Assembly (NCBI GenBank): GCA_031380225.1
Contig: JANNFX010000062.1
Span: forward strand, 1-33,923
Direction of reading: 5' to 3'
Source: JANNFX01 sp031380225
GTDB lineage: Bacteria > Pseudomonadota > Alphaproteobacteria > Rhizobiales > Hyphomicrobiaceae
DNA length: 33,923 nucleotides
Shown here: one piece after another, positions 1 through 7,227 of the stretch
Layout: each line of letters starts with the position of its first letter
How positions within the stretch are numbered: position 1 is the stretch's first letter
The notes under the pieces: model-generated
Database searches by the model: none
What the model was told of the DNA's origin: nothing
What the model saw: only the letters and a program-made list of their open reading frames with translations
Made by a program: the position numbers and the translations under genes

Positions 1-691
1 CGAGGATCGCATAGGCGTGGGCAACCTCGGGCTCGGTGCTGGCGCGCTTACAACATGGCGTGCCTTTTTCTGCCAGCAAACGGAAACAGCGCTCGCTCTC
101 TTTGCGGTATTTCTTACCGCGCGCCGCGATCATCGCCTCGACGGTGGTTTCAAGCGTCAGCGTGTGGCCAGCGTGGGTTGCTGCGGTAGCCTGTCGAACA
201 AGCGCTAACGGGTTCAACCGGCCACATATCTCGCGCGGCATATTCGAGAGTTCGAGTAGATCGTCGTCGGTTAGAACTTTTCTGAGCACGGAAACCAATG
301 TGGCCGCCGCAGCGGCCGTCATAGGCGCCGCTGGACCTAAGATCGGACCACCGTAATCGGAAACACCGAGTGAAGCCGCTGACACAACGCTCAAGCGGCC
401 GGCGCGGGTTCTAACAAGTGGAAGAAACAGCGCGAGGTCTCCCGAAACCGCATCGGTGATCTCAACTGCAATCGGATCTGCGGACATGGACTGCGCGAGC
501 GTTTTATAAAGCGGCGTCAGCCAGTCCAGGCGCTGAAATGCGAGCGCGGTTGCCGCGCTGGCTTCAATCACCCGCAGCCGTTCTAGAATAGCGTCAGCAC
601 CTTCCAAAACACAACCGCGATACGACGCGACCGCGGACTCCGCGGCCGAAGTTGTTATCACAGGACCATGTTGTATTGCCGCCGGTGGCAC
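1..691 (-). CDS. CelD/BcsL-like GNAT acyltransferase, partial (C-terminus outside window)
   Basis: The reading frame runs off the left edge, so only about the first 225 residues are seen. It contains a stretch reading FQRLDWLTPLYKTL, then a hydrophobic FLPLVRTRAGR segment and a GVSDYGGPIL motif. Later comes a basic helix (RGKKYRKESERCFRLLAEKG). This order matches the CelD/BcsL family of GNAT-fold acyltransferases, linked elsewhere to polysaccharide or cell-surface acylation. The start is uncertain. GTG at 691 overlaps the end of the upstream JmjC-like gene, and GTG at 661 is an alternative; neither has a strong ribosome binding site. The overlap or near overlap implies one transcript with that gene. 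The substrate cannot be inferred. Confidence 0.6.
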   Translation of the reverse strand, partial: MPPAAIQHGPVITTSAAESAVASYRGCVLEGADAILERLRVIEASAATALAFQRLDWLTPLYKTLAQSMSADPIAVEITDAVSGDLALFLPLVRTRAGRLSVVSAASLGVSDYGGPILGPAAPMTAAAAATLVSVLRKVLTDDDLLELSNMPREICGRLNPLALVRQATAATHAGHTLTLETTVEAMIAARGKKYRKESERCFRLLAEKGTPCCKRASTEPEVAHAYAIL

Positions 692-702
692 TATCGCGCC
701 GC

Positions 703-1641
703 CTATTCCGCCGCTTTCGGGATGTCGAGCACGCGGCCGGGATTGTCCTTGTCGAGAACAAACTCGATCGGACGCACGGATTTGCGCTTTTTCTCAAGCA
801 GTCCAGCGCGCCTTACCCCGGCTTGCATCACAGCCTTGGCCCAGAAGCCGGCGCCGGATAATGCGCGTGACTCAGGCTTCAAGCCCACGTGCTGGCGCAG
901 AATGCCATTTGCGGTGTTAATCATTTGATTGCGGCGGATACGTTCGGTCCAATACTCGGTTGTCATCGACACATTGAGGCTGTCAAAATTTTCGACCCTG
1001 TGCGGCGCATTCAGCGGCCAATGCAGCATCTCGCCACCTTCGATATCGAACACCTCGGCATGCTGGTCATAGGATGGGTCGTATTTCATGCCGACTTCGA
1101 GCGCCGTCAGCGCAATGTTTTCCAATTGCTCCGGCGTGATGAATGGCGGCTTGCTCGGATAGACGTAGACGCGCTTGCGGCCGTGCAACTGCCACAGCGA
1201 CTGGCCGGGCAAATCAGAATGATAATAGACCTGCGCGTCCGGCGACGAAATCAGAATGCCGCTGGTCCGGTTGTAGGTCTCGTAGCCAGGGATGTTGGCG
1301 CGAACTTCGTCGAAGATTGCGTCGAGAACCTCGCCATAGATGCCATTGGTTTTGCCAGCGTCGCGAAGATTGAGCCACATGCGGCCGTTGCGGATGGCTT
1401 CGATAACATTTTCACCTGACAGGGACCCGATATCGCCCTCACGCCACAAGCGGCGCGGAGAGCCTTTCTCACCGACTTCGACCAGCGAATAATTTGCGCG
1501 CGGATAACCCTTGATCAACTCGGCCAGTGCGTCGAGCGTAAACAGCGGATGCGTGTTGAGGCGGTGCTTGGCAAGCAGCGGCGCGTTGGCCCACTTCGCC
1601 GTCAGTTCGGGCGTCCAGTTGGTAAAGATCGGCTCAGACAT
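703..1641 (-). CDS. JmjC/cupin-like Fe(II)/2-oxoglutarate oxygenase-type protein
   Basis: This 312-residue protein has the signature of the cupin_8/JmjC-like fold. His141-x-Asp143 lies in YYHSDLPGQS, and a distal His214 lies in LNAPHRV, together a plausible Fe(II)-binding triad. The segment SLWQLHGRKRVYVYP between them is typical of this family. Members hydroxylate proteins or small molecules; bacterial ones are often annotated only as 'transcription factor jumonji'. The ATG at 1641 is preceded by GAGGA at good spacing. A longer frame from a TTG at 1689 has no such support. The CelD-like gene directly downstream overlaps or nearly touches it, which suggests a two-gene modification unit. The natural substrate is unknown. 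Confidence 0.75.
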   Translation of the reverse strand: MSEPIFTNWTPELTAKWANAPLLAKHRLNTHPLFTLDALAELIKGYPRANYSLVEVGEKGSPRRLWREGDIGSLSGENVIEAIRNGRMWLNLRDAGKTNGIYGEVLDAIFDEVRANIPGYETYNRTSGILISSPDAQVYYHSDLPGQSLWQLHGRKRVYVYPSKPPFITPEQLENIALTALEVGMKYDPSYDQHAEVFDIEGGEMLHWPLNAPHRVENFDSLNVSMTTEYWTERIRRNQMINTANGILRQHVGLKPESRALSGAGFWAKAVMQAGVRRAGLLEKKRKSVRPIEFVLDKDNPGRVLDIPKAAE

Positions 1642-1797
1642 CGTCTCAATCCTCAAATGCCCGACAAAAAGATTGCTCGTTGCACGCAATCAATGTGCCA
1701 GCAGATCTAGGGCGGCAGCGCATCAGGCCCATAAGTTAAATCAGGGCGTTGCGCGCGTCCATTGGGACATTTCAGGCCCCTGCCACGCTATTAACCC

Positions 1798-2343
1798 TCA
1801 ATTTGGGACAAAGGGGTGAAACTCGAGACCGAGTGCGGCGGCCAAATGGCCAGTCAGCGTTTCAATATCAGCGGCCAACGACTGGAATTGCCCTTCGGCG
1901 GCTCGAACGGCCGGATAGTGAAGGAGCCGGCCTTTTTTGCTGCGCCCCGCCCAGGCCGGCTCGGGCATTTCCAAATGGAAGACATAGGCCGCGTCCTGGA
2001 ATGTCTCGATGATCTTTGAATGTGACAGTTGATTGCGGAGCCGGGTCGCCTCAGTCGCCCGCTCAAGCAGCGCGGTTATTTGAGGCTCAAAACTGTCATC
2101 GTCGCCACCGCTTGCAAAAGCCCGCGTTGCATTCTTCATCATGATCAAACGTTGTGCGAAACCGTTGATCGAATAGAAGGCCGTGATTGCGGCTTGCGTG
2201 TTGTGCGCCACCACCAAGCAGGCGAACAACTTAGCGCAAGCGGCTTCGATGGCTTGCCACGCCAGCAAGGCGCGGCCGACGGCTTCTGCAAACTCAGCTG
2301 CACTGGCATTCGGAAAGCTTGCAGGCACTTTACTGACAGACAT
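1798..2343 (-). CDS. hypothetical protein with HEPN-like R-x4-H motif
   Basis: This 181-residue, mostly helical protein has no signal peptide or membrane segment. I do not recognise it with certainty. Residues 20-75 form amphipathic helices. Residues 101-108 read RLRNQLSH, so R103-x4-H108 fits the R-x4-6-H active motif of HEPN-domain RNases, with the polar residue after R that these proteins often have. HEPN proteins occur in toxin-antitoxin and defence loci, but no antitoxin-like partner is adjacent. It lies on the same strand as the JmjC-like gene, 156 bp upstream of it. The function is inferred from the motif only and may be wrong. Confidence 0.55.
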   Translation of the reverse strand: MSVSKVPASFPNASAAEFAEAVGRALLAWQAIEAACAKLFACLVVAHNTQAAITAFYSINGFAQRLIMMKNATRAFASGGDDDSFEPQITALLERATEATRLRNQLSHSKIIETFQDAAYVFHLEMPEPAWAGRSKKGRLLHYPAVRAAEGQFQSLAADIETLTGHLAAALGLEFHPFVPN

Positions 2344-2396
2344 TTTTGGGAATCCAACGCCGCGGAATGCCGTCCGGTGCTCTGCAACATAGCAGA

Positions 2397-2426
2397 TTGA
2401 ACGTCGTGGCGGAATTATCGTATATG
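2397..2426 (+). promoter_or_regulatory. possible sigma70-type promoter upstream of the YkgJ-type gene
   Basis: TTGAAC and TATATG are separated by 18 bp. The elements match only partly, so this is a tentative call. Transcription would start close to the hairpin at 2436, putting that hairpin at the very 5' end of the mRNA. Confidence 0.3.
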
Positions 2427-2435
2427 TTTGGAAAT

Positions 2436-2458
2436 CCGCTCCGCAGGAGCGGCTTTTT
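2436..2458 (+). terminator. intrinsic-terminator-like hairpin without an upstream plus-strand gene
   Basis: A perfect 7-bp GC-rich stem (CCGCTCC/GGAGCGG) with a GCA loop is followed by CTTTTTCTT on the plus strand. No plus-strand gene ends here, because the neighbouring HEPN-like gene is on the minus strand and starts at 2343. It may end a short RNA, attenuate the YkgJ-type gene, or stabilise its 5' end. Confidence 0.5.
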
Positions 2459-2485
2459 CTTATTGATTCAATTTGAGTTTTTGCC

Positions 2486-2806
2486 GTGAGCGAAAAAGAC
2501 GACAGTGCGATTTGTCAGGCTTGCGGCGCATGCTGCGCCTATGATGCGAGTTGGCCGCGGTTTTCACTCGAATCCGACGCCGAATTGGCGCTGATCCCCG
2601 AGGCGCACATTAACGCGCTTCAAACCGGGATGCGGTTTGAGAAGGGGCGGTGTACGGCACTCCAAGGTGAGGTTTGTGAAGCCGTATTGTGCCGGATTTA
2701 CGCGGTCCGGCCCATCGTTTGCCGGGATTGCCTTCCGGGAGACGATGCCTGCAACGAGGCCCGCGCCCGCTACAATATGGCCGCGCTGCCGCCACGCCCG
2801 CTGTAA
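2486..2806 (+). CDS. YkgJ-family cysteine cluster protein
   Basis: This small soluble protein of 106 residues has an N-terminal cluster, Cys10-x2-Cys13-x2-Cys16-Cys17 (CQACGACC). More cysteines follow in the second half (GRC, EVC, VLC, IVCRDC, DAC). This is the CxxCxxCC pattern of the YkgJ/UPF0153 family, thought to bind a zinc ion or an iron-sulphur cluster. Its biochemical role is not established. Translation starts at GTG 2486. The downstream methyltransferase-like gene begins 68 bp after the stop on the same strand, so the two may be co-transcribed. Confidence 0.8.
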   Translation: MSEKDDSAICQACGACCAYDASWPRFSLESDAELALIPEAHINALQTGMRFEKGRCTALQGEVCEAVLCRIYAVRPIVCRDCLPGDDACNEARARYNMAALPPRPL

Positions 2807-2874
2807 CTCCACATTGTCGTGCTAGGCAGATCGAGTCGCGCCGGCATATGCCGGCAAATCTTAAAGGCCTAGTC

Positions 2875-3360
2875 ATGACTGAAACACCTCACACGAGCCA
2901 TGACCGGCCGAACCGGGTTCCGTGGCCGCCGATCCTACTGTTGGCCGTTATTGGCGCCGCGATTGTGCTTGGCCGGCTGGTGCCGCTTAGGTGGCCCGGC
3001 ATCGATGACACAGGGGCACACGTGGTTGGTCTTGGTATTGGCTTGGCCGGGTTGTTCCTGACCGCTTGGGCCGTCATGACATTGTTCAAGCACAACACAA
3101 CAGTCATGCCCGATCAGGCAGCCACTCACCTCGTTACAACCGGTCCCTTTGCGTGGCGCCGCAATCCAATCTATCTGGGTGAGATCCTGATGCTGATGGG
3201 AATTGCCGAACTGACCAAGAATATTTGGTTCGTGCCATTGGCGGTGTTGTTTGGCGCGTTGGTCACATGGCTCGCGATCCTGCCCGAGGAACACCACCTC
3301 GAAGCGCGTTTCGGCGATGCATGGCGCAATTATGCCGGTAGAACGCGGCGGCTGTTGTAA
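2875..3360 (+). CDS. isoprenylcysteine carboxyl methyltransferase-like (ICMT/PEMT family) membrane protein
   Basis: This integral membrane protein of about 161 residues has around four hydrophobic segments. The C-terminal half carries the family signature GPFAWRRNPIYLGE and then EEHHLEARFGDAWRNYAGRTRR. In characterised homologues these regions hold the SAM site of ICMT and phospholipid N-methyltransferases. Bacterial members usually have unknown lipid or small-molecule substrates. The ATG at 2875 has an AAAGG ribosome binding site seven bases upstream, so I prefer it to the ATG at 2848 and to longer frames. It follows the YkgJ-type gene and precedes the DUF4287-like gene by 19 bp. Confidence 0.75.
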   Translation: MTETPHTSHDRPNRVPWPPILLLAVIGAAIVLGRLVPLRWPGIDDTGAHVVGLGIGLAGLFLTAWAVMTLFKHNTTVMPDQAATHLVTTGPFAWRRNPIYLGEILMLMGIAELTKNIWFVPLAVLFGALVTWLAILPEEHHLEARFGDAWRNYAGRTRRLL

Positions 3361-3379
3361 GGCTAGACCCGGAATTGGC

Positions 3380-4093
3380 ATGGCGATCGACTACAGAGAA
3401 AAGGAGCGTGAATTCCTTGACGGGCTCGAGGAAGCGACCGGCCGCGGGCTCGAGGCCTGGATGGCGCTGATCTCAGAGCAGAACTTTTCCCATCGCAACG
3501 CTTTGATTGATTGGCTGCGCCAGCAAGGCTTCATGTTTTCAAAAGCGTCATGGCTTGAGCGTGTGCATCACAACGGCGGCAAACCGATCTATTCAGGTGT
3601 GAGCCCGGCGCGGAGCCAAAAGTCGCGCGAAAGAATTCAACCATCGAAGCCGGCATCGGGCGACGAGCGCGCGGCGGCCGATCCAAATCCGCCAGCGCCT
3701 GTTGTTCGTCAAATACCTCAAGCCCAGGAGCCAGCTGAGACCAGCGCTATGAATTCGGCCTTAGCAACAGCCAAAGGCCTCCGCCCGTTGGCCCAGGCCT
3801 TAGTTCGCCAAATCCAGAACGCGGTTCCAGAGGCCGGCGTCACGCCCTTCAATCAGCAGTTAAATTTCAACCACAAAGACCGTGATTTTGGGGTGCTGGT
3901 CATGGGCGCCAAGGAACTGCGGCTCGGGCTGGCGCTCGGCAGACAACCCGCGACCGCACCCTGGTTGGCAGCTAAATTCCCCAACCCGGCCCTTAAAATT
4001 GACCCGTTGATCACCCATATGCTGATCGTCAACGATGTCCGGCAAATCACGCCCGACGTTATCCGGCTTGTATCGGCCGCAGCAAACACCTGA
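3380..4093 (+). CDS. DUF4287/DUF5655-like protein
   Basis: This soluble protein has 237 residues. The first 60 (EATGRGLEAWMAL, NALIDWLRQQGF) resemble the DUF4287 domain, which typically has TGK...LEEW and a helix-turn-helix-like segment. A Pro/Ala/Gln-rich linker covers roughly residues 75-125. The C-terminal half (PFNQQLNFNHKDRDFGVLVMGAKELRLGLAL...DPLITHMLIVNDVRQI) resembles DUF5655, seen in proteins that share folds with DNA- or RNA-interacting domains. The function is unknown. The start at ATG 3380 places the gene 19 bp after the methyltransferase-like gene, which suggests co-transcription. The domain names are from memory of family patterns. Confidence 0.65.
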   Translation: MAIDYREKEREFLDGLEEATGRGLEAWMALISEQNFSHRNALIDWLRQQGFMFSKASWLERVHHNGGKPIYSGVSPARSQKSRERIQPSKPASGDERAAADPNPPAPVVRQIPQAQEPAETSAMNSALATAKGLRPLAQALVRQIQNAVPEAGVTPFNQQLNFNHKDRDFGVLVMGAKELRLGLALGRQPATAPWLAAKFPNPALKIDPLITHMLIVNDVRQITPDVIRLVSAAANT

Positions 4094-4129
4094 ACTGCTG
4101 GGCGGCAAGCGCATCACGGAATAGCCGGA

Positions 4130-5458
4130 ATGTTTTGGCAATTTGGAGTGATGGAATTGTCTCTGCACCACCGTTTGCCGCTGATCGCCGGGTTCATACT
4201 GGTGCTGTTACCATCTAGTGTGATCGCTCAGACCTCACATCGCGACAGCATTGCAGAATTAATTGCGCAAGCGACGCCTCAATCCGATGGCAAAAAAATT
4301 ACCCCTGCCGCTGTCGATATTGCACCCGAAGCCGCTCCTGATCCACGCGCCGGTGATCCAACCTATGAACAAGCGCAACGCCTGATGCAGGCCGTCGATG
4401 CTATCCTCAAAGATACCGCTGAAAATCGCGCCAGCGCCAAAAAGCTGCCCGGCAAGGACGAGTTCATCGTCGCACCAATCTGGACGGAGACCCGCGAAGA
4501 CCGAGACTTGAAGGTGCGCGCCCTACTCGATAGCGCGTTAGGCATTGTCACTGATGTCCCGGTCGTCGAAGTCCAAAAGAAAATCGAGGGCCTGCGTAAA
4601 AATATTCGCGATAGCGAAGACCAGATCGCGAGCCTCAGGGAAAAACAGGTCGTCGCGCCGAAGGATGGCATGTTGCCTGGCGTCTTGACTGACACGTCCA
4701 CGAGCTTGGGCGAGGCGATTGTCGAGGCCAAAAAGCGGATTGAGCTCAATCAGACTGAAATCACGAAAGCTAAGATCGACATTCAAGACGCCATGGTCAA
4801 ATCAGGCGTCAAACTCACGCCGGACCAGATAGATCTGTTGCTGGATAGCGTATTGTCCGGCGATCTTGTTCGGCTTGTCGCGGCCTTCAATGCTGCCAAG
4901 TTGATCGACGGCCAGCTTGCCGTTTTAATGAGTGCCACCGGCGACAACATCAACGCGTCCCGGAAATACTTTGCCATGCATGCGGCCCTGTTCGCCATGC
5001 TGGTGCGCGCGCAAGATTCCGCGGTTGCGAAGATCGATACCCAATATTTACCCAAGCTCGACGCTATTCTAAAGGATATCGCCGCCGCAAAGATCAAGAC
5101 CGCCGAGTTGATGCGCGCAGAAAACCGCCCCGACCAGAAGCGCGCGCTCGACGCCAACCGCGACAGTCAGAAACTCGCCGACGACGCGGCGCGGGCTTAT
5201 CGCAAGTATCTCCAACAACAGCGCGAGCAGATCGCGCGCGCCAGGGCCAAGGCGGCCCACGATTTGAGCATCGCAGACAATACATACGAGACCGTCGAAG
5301 CCAGTTTCCAACTCCGCAACCTGATGCGTGATAGCTCAGCGTCATTTGAAGCTCTGCAAAAGCTTGAGGCACCAACGTTTGATCAAATTTTTCAGAACGA
5401 AGAATTGCGCCGCGAGTTCGAAAACCTGACCCGCAAACTCGACGCGCCGACGAGTTAG
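4130..5458 (+). CDS. exported coiled-coil protein of unknown function
   Basis: The predicted protein has 442 residues with an N-terminal signal peptide. A hydrophobic core at residues 17-31 is followed by a likely cleavage after VIA (before Q34). The rest is highly charged and helical with long heptad-rich stretches, for example KIEGLRKNIRDSEDQIASL near residues 155-172 and YRKYLQQQREQIARARAKA near residue 360. This suggests a periplasmic coiled coil. I recognise no enzymatic motif. ATG 4130 and the in-frame ATG 4151 are both possible starts, and both keep the signal peptide. The gene follows the DUF4287-like gene by 36 bp on the same strand. Confidence 0.65.
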   Translation: MFWQFGVMELSLHHRLPLIAGFILVLLPSSVIAQTSHRDSIAELIAQATPQSDGKKITPAAVDIAPEAAPDPRAGDPTYEQAQRLMQAVDAILKDTAENRASAKKLPGKDEFIVAPIWTETREDRDLKVRALLDSALGIVTDVPVVEVQKKIEGLRKNIRDSEDQIASLREKQVVAPKDGMLPGVLTDTSTSLGEAIVEAKKRIELNQTEITKAKIDIQDAMVKSGVKLTPDQIDLLLDSVLSGDLVRLVAAFNAAKLIDGQLAVLMSATGDNINASRKYFAMHAALFAMLVRAQDSAVAKIDTQYLPKLDAILKDIAAAKIKTAELMRAENRPDQKRALDANRDSQKLADDAARAYRKYLQQQREQIARARAKAAHDLSIADNTYETVEASFQLRNLMRDSSASFEALQKLEAPTFDQIFQNEELRREFENLTRKLDAPTS

Positions 5459-5569
5459 CGTTGTGTCACTGCGGCGTCGTTCTTGGACGGACCATCACTG
5501 GCGCAACTTTTGTTCACGCGCCAAAGCCCATTTCATTTTGTAATTCGGCTGTTCAAGCCGGCCCGCGCG

Positions 5570-7084
5570 CTAACTCTCGATCACAACTATTTCAGCCGTC
5601 GAAGTGACGTTTGGAACGACCGCATCGCGAAGCGCTTCGCCAATTAGGATGAGCAGAGGACCGGCGATGGCATCTGCGTTCAAATCTTTGCCGATGGCGC
5701 CAATCGTTGAGACGACCACCTGCTCGTCCGAGCGCGTGGCATTGGCGACGGCAAGCGCTGGCGTCGCGGGATCGAGGCCATGCGCCATCGCGACTTCTGC
5801 AAGTTCGATCAGCGTATGCTTCGGCATGTAAACGACTGTCGTCGCAGTGGCGTCCGCAACCGCCGACCAATCAATATCCGGCGGTAAGCGGCCATGACGG
5901 TCGTGCGCGGTGATGTATTGCAAGCGCCGGGCGTGATTGCGATGGGTCAGCGACACGCCAAGACTTGCAGCCGCACCCTGCGCCGAGGTTACACCCGGCA
6001 CGATGCTGACAGGAACCCCGGCTTCCCGGCAAGCTTGGATTTCTTCCCCAGCGCGGCCGAAAATCAATGGATCGCCGGATTTCAGGCGCACGACATTAAG
6101 CCCGCGGCGTGCGAGCTCAACAATCTGCGTATTAATGTCGGGTTGTTTGCATGACGCCCGGTAGCCGCGCTTGCCGACGTTGATGCGCTCGGCGGAGGCG
6201 CTTATCAAATCGAGAATTGGTTCTGCGACGAGGTCGTCGAACAATACCACGTCTGCTTCCGCGAGTACGCGTACTGCGCGCACCGTCAATAATTCAGGAT
6301 CGCCAGGGCCTGCGCCGACAAGCGTCACGTGGCCTGCTTTTCTGACTGCAACACGCTGCTCGGAAACGGCCGGAGACATTGCGTCGTTCAACATGCGGCT
6401 TTCGAAGGGAACCCGTGGTTGCCAGCCGAAGCGCTCAAGTTCAGGATCGAGGTGCTCCTCTTCAGGCCAGCCAAGCAGCAAATAACCGATTAGCGACCAG
6501 CCTAGCGGCGCGTTGAGGGTCACAGCAGCTTCCACTGGATCGAGGATCGAAACCCAACCCATACCAAGCCCGGCTTCGCGCGCCGCAAGCCACAGAATGG
6601 TAATCATGCACGCGCACGAATGATCGAGCGTCTCTGGCATCGTCTGACGGCCGAGGCCGGAGCCCTGAGCAGATGTGTGGTCTGAAAATATCGCCAAATG
6701 AACTGGCGCCGCATCGAAGCCGGCCAGTTTCAAATTGGAGTACTGCACGGCTTTCTCACCGGCATACTGACCAGCCGCGTCCGCATTCGCGGCTTTGAAA
6801 TTCTCCGCCATCGCGCGGCGAGCCTCTGCGCGCGTCACAGTCATTATCCGCCACGGCTGACTGTTGCCGACCGATGGCGCCAAATCGGCGACGCGCAGCA
6901 AGCGATCGATCAAATCATCAGGCACAGGATCAGGACGGAAGCGGCGCACATCACGGCGCCAGCGCACTAGCTGCTCGATCGCCGACGGCGCGGCGTTAGC
7001 CATTGGCGCTGCACCCGGTCCAATGTCCGGTCCCGATCCGCTGTCACTTGAGTCCCGTGATGCCATCGTCGTCCCGTTGATCAA
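5570..7084 (-). CDS. fusion of BluB-like 5,6-dimethylbenzimidazole synthase and CobA-type uroporphyrinogen-III C-methyltransferase
   Basis: This single frame of 504 residues joins two cobalamin enzymes. Residues 35-225 are BluB-like nitroreductase: RRDVRRF with Asp45, LAPSVGNSQPW, and GMGWVSIL with Ser179. The Asp and Ser match, as I recall, those needed for FMN cleavage to the lower ligand DMB. Residues 252-495 are a complete SUMT/CobA: VGAGPGDPELLTVRA, NVGKRG, RLKSGDPLIFGR, VPGVTSAQG and LTHRNHARR. This enzyme makes precorrin-2, shared by sirohaem and B12 synthesis. The standard motif has GGDP where this has SGDP. A linker of about 25 residues separates the domains. Start GTG/ATG choices near 7084 and 7066 do not affect the domains. 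No other cob gene is nearby, and I saw no B12 riboswitch upstream. Confidence 0.9.
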   Translation of the reverse strand: MINGTTMASRDSSDSGSGPDIGPGAAPMANAAPSAIEQLVRWRRDVRRFRPDPVPDDLIDRLLRVADLAPSVGNSQPWRIMTVTRAEARRAMAENFKAANADAAGQYAGEKAVQYSNLKLAGFDAAPVHLAIFSDHTSAQGSGLGRQTMPETLDHSCACMITILWLAAREAGLGMGWVSILDPVEAAVTLNAPLGWSLIGYLLLGWPEEEHLDPELERFGWQPRVPFESRMLNDAMSPAVSEQRVAVRKAGHVTLVGAGPGDPELLTVRAVRVLAEADVVLFDDLVAEPILDLISASAERINVGKRGYRASCKQPDINTQIVELARRGLNVVRLKSGDPLIFGRAGEEIQACREAGVPVSIVPGVTSAQGAAASLGVSLTHRNHARRLQYITAHDRHGRLPPDIDWSAVADATATTVVYMPKHTLIELAEVAMAHGLDPATPALAVANATRSDEQVVVSTIGAIGKDLNADAIAGPLLILIGEALRDAVVPNVTSTAEIVVIES

Positions 7085-7090
7085 CCAGCG

Positions 7091-7147
7091 CTAGAGCCCT
7101 TGCGGCTCAAATGGAACCGAATTCCATGTGGGCCGGAAGGGCTCTAG
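7091..7147. repeat. 57-bp near-perfect palindrome, interspersed-repeat type
   Basis: Outer arms CTAGAGCCCTT (7091-7101) and AAGGGCTCTAG (7137-7147) enclose a second complementary pair (CGGCTCA/TGGGCCG, one G-U) and an inner pair (ATGGAA/TTCCAT). Palindromes ending in CTAGAG/CTCTAG and containing GGCTCAA...GGAA are, as I recall, dispersed widely in Hyphomicrobiales genomes. It lies upstream of the bluB-cobA fusion and downstream of oxyR, so it may also act as an oxyR terminator, although it lacks a T-run. Confidence 0.7.
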
Positions 7148-7227
7148 TATGGCAATGAGCTCGCTGCCTGTCCGATAACTCAATGCCGCAGCCCTGACTT
7201 GGAATGGCTGCCAGAGCCGGATCCTAT

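Noticed and set aside
889..1419. Plus-strand gene of about 176 codons opposite the JmjC-like gene
   Set aside because: It lies entirely antisense to a gene with clear motifs and a good ribosome binding site. Its protein shows no family features.
7085..7227. Cobalamin riboswitch before the BluB-CobA fusion
   Set aside because: The region holds the 57-bp palindrome, and I see nothing like the conserved B12-box.
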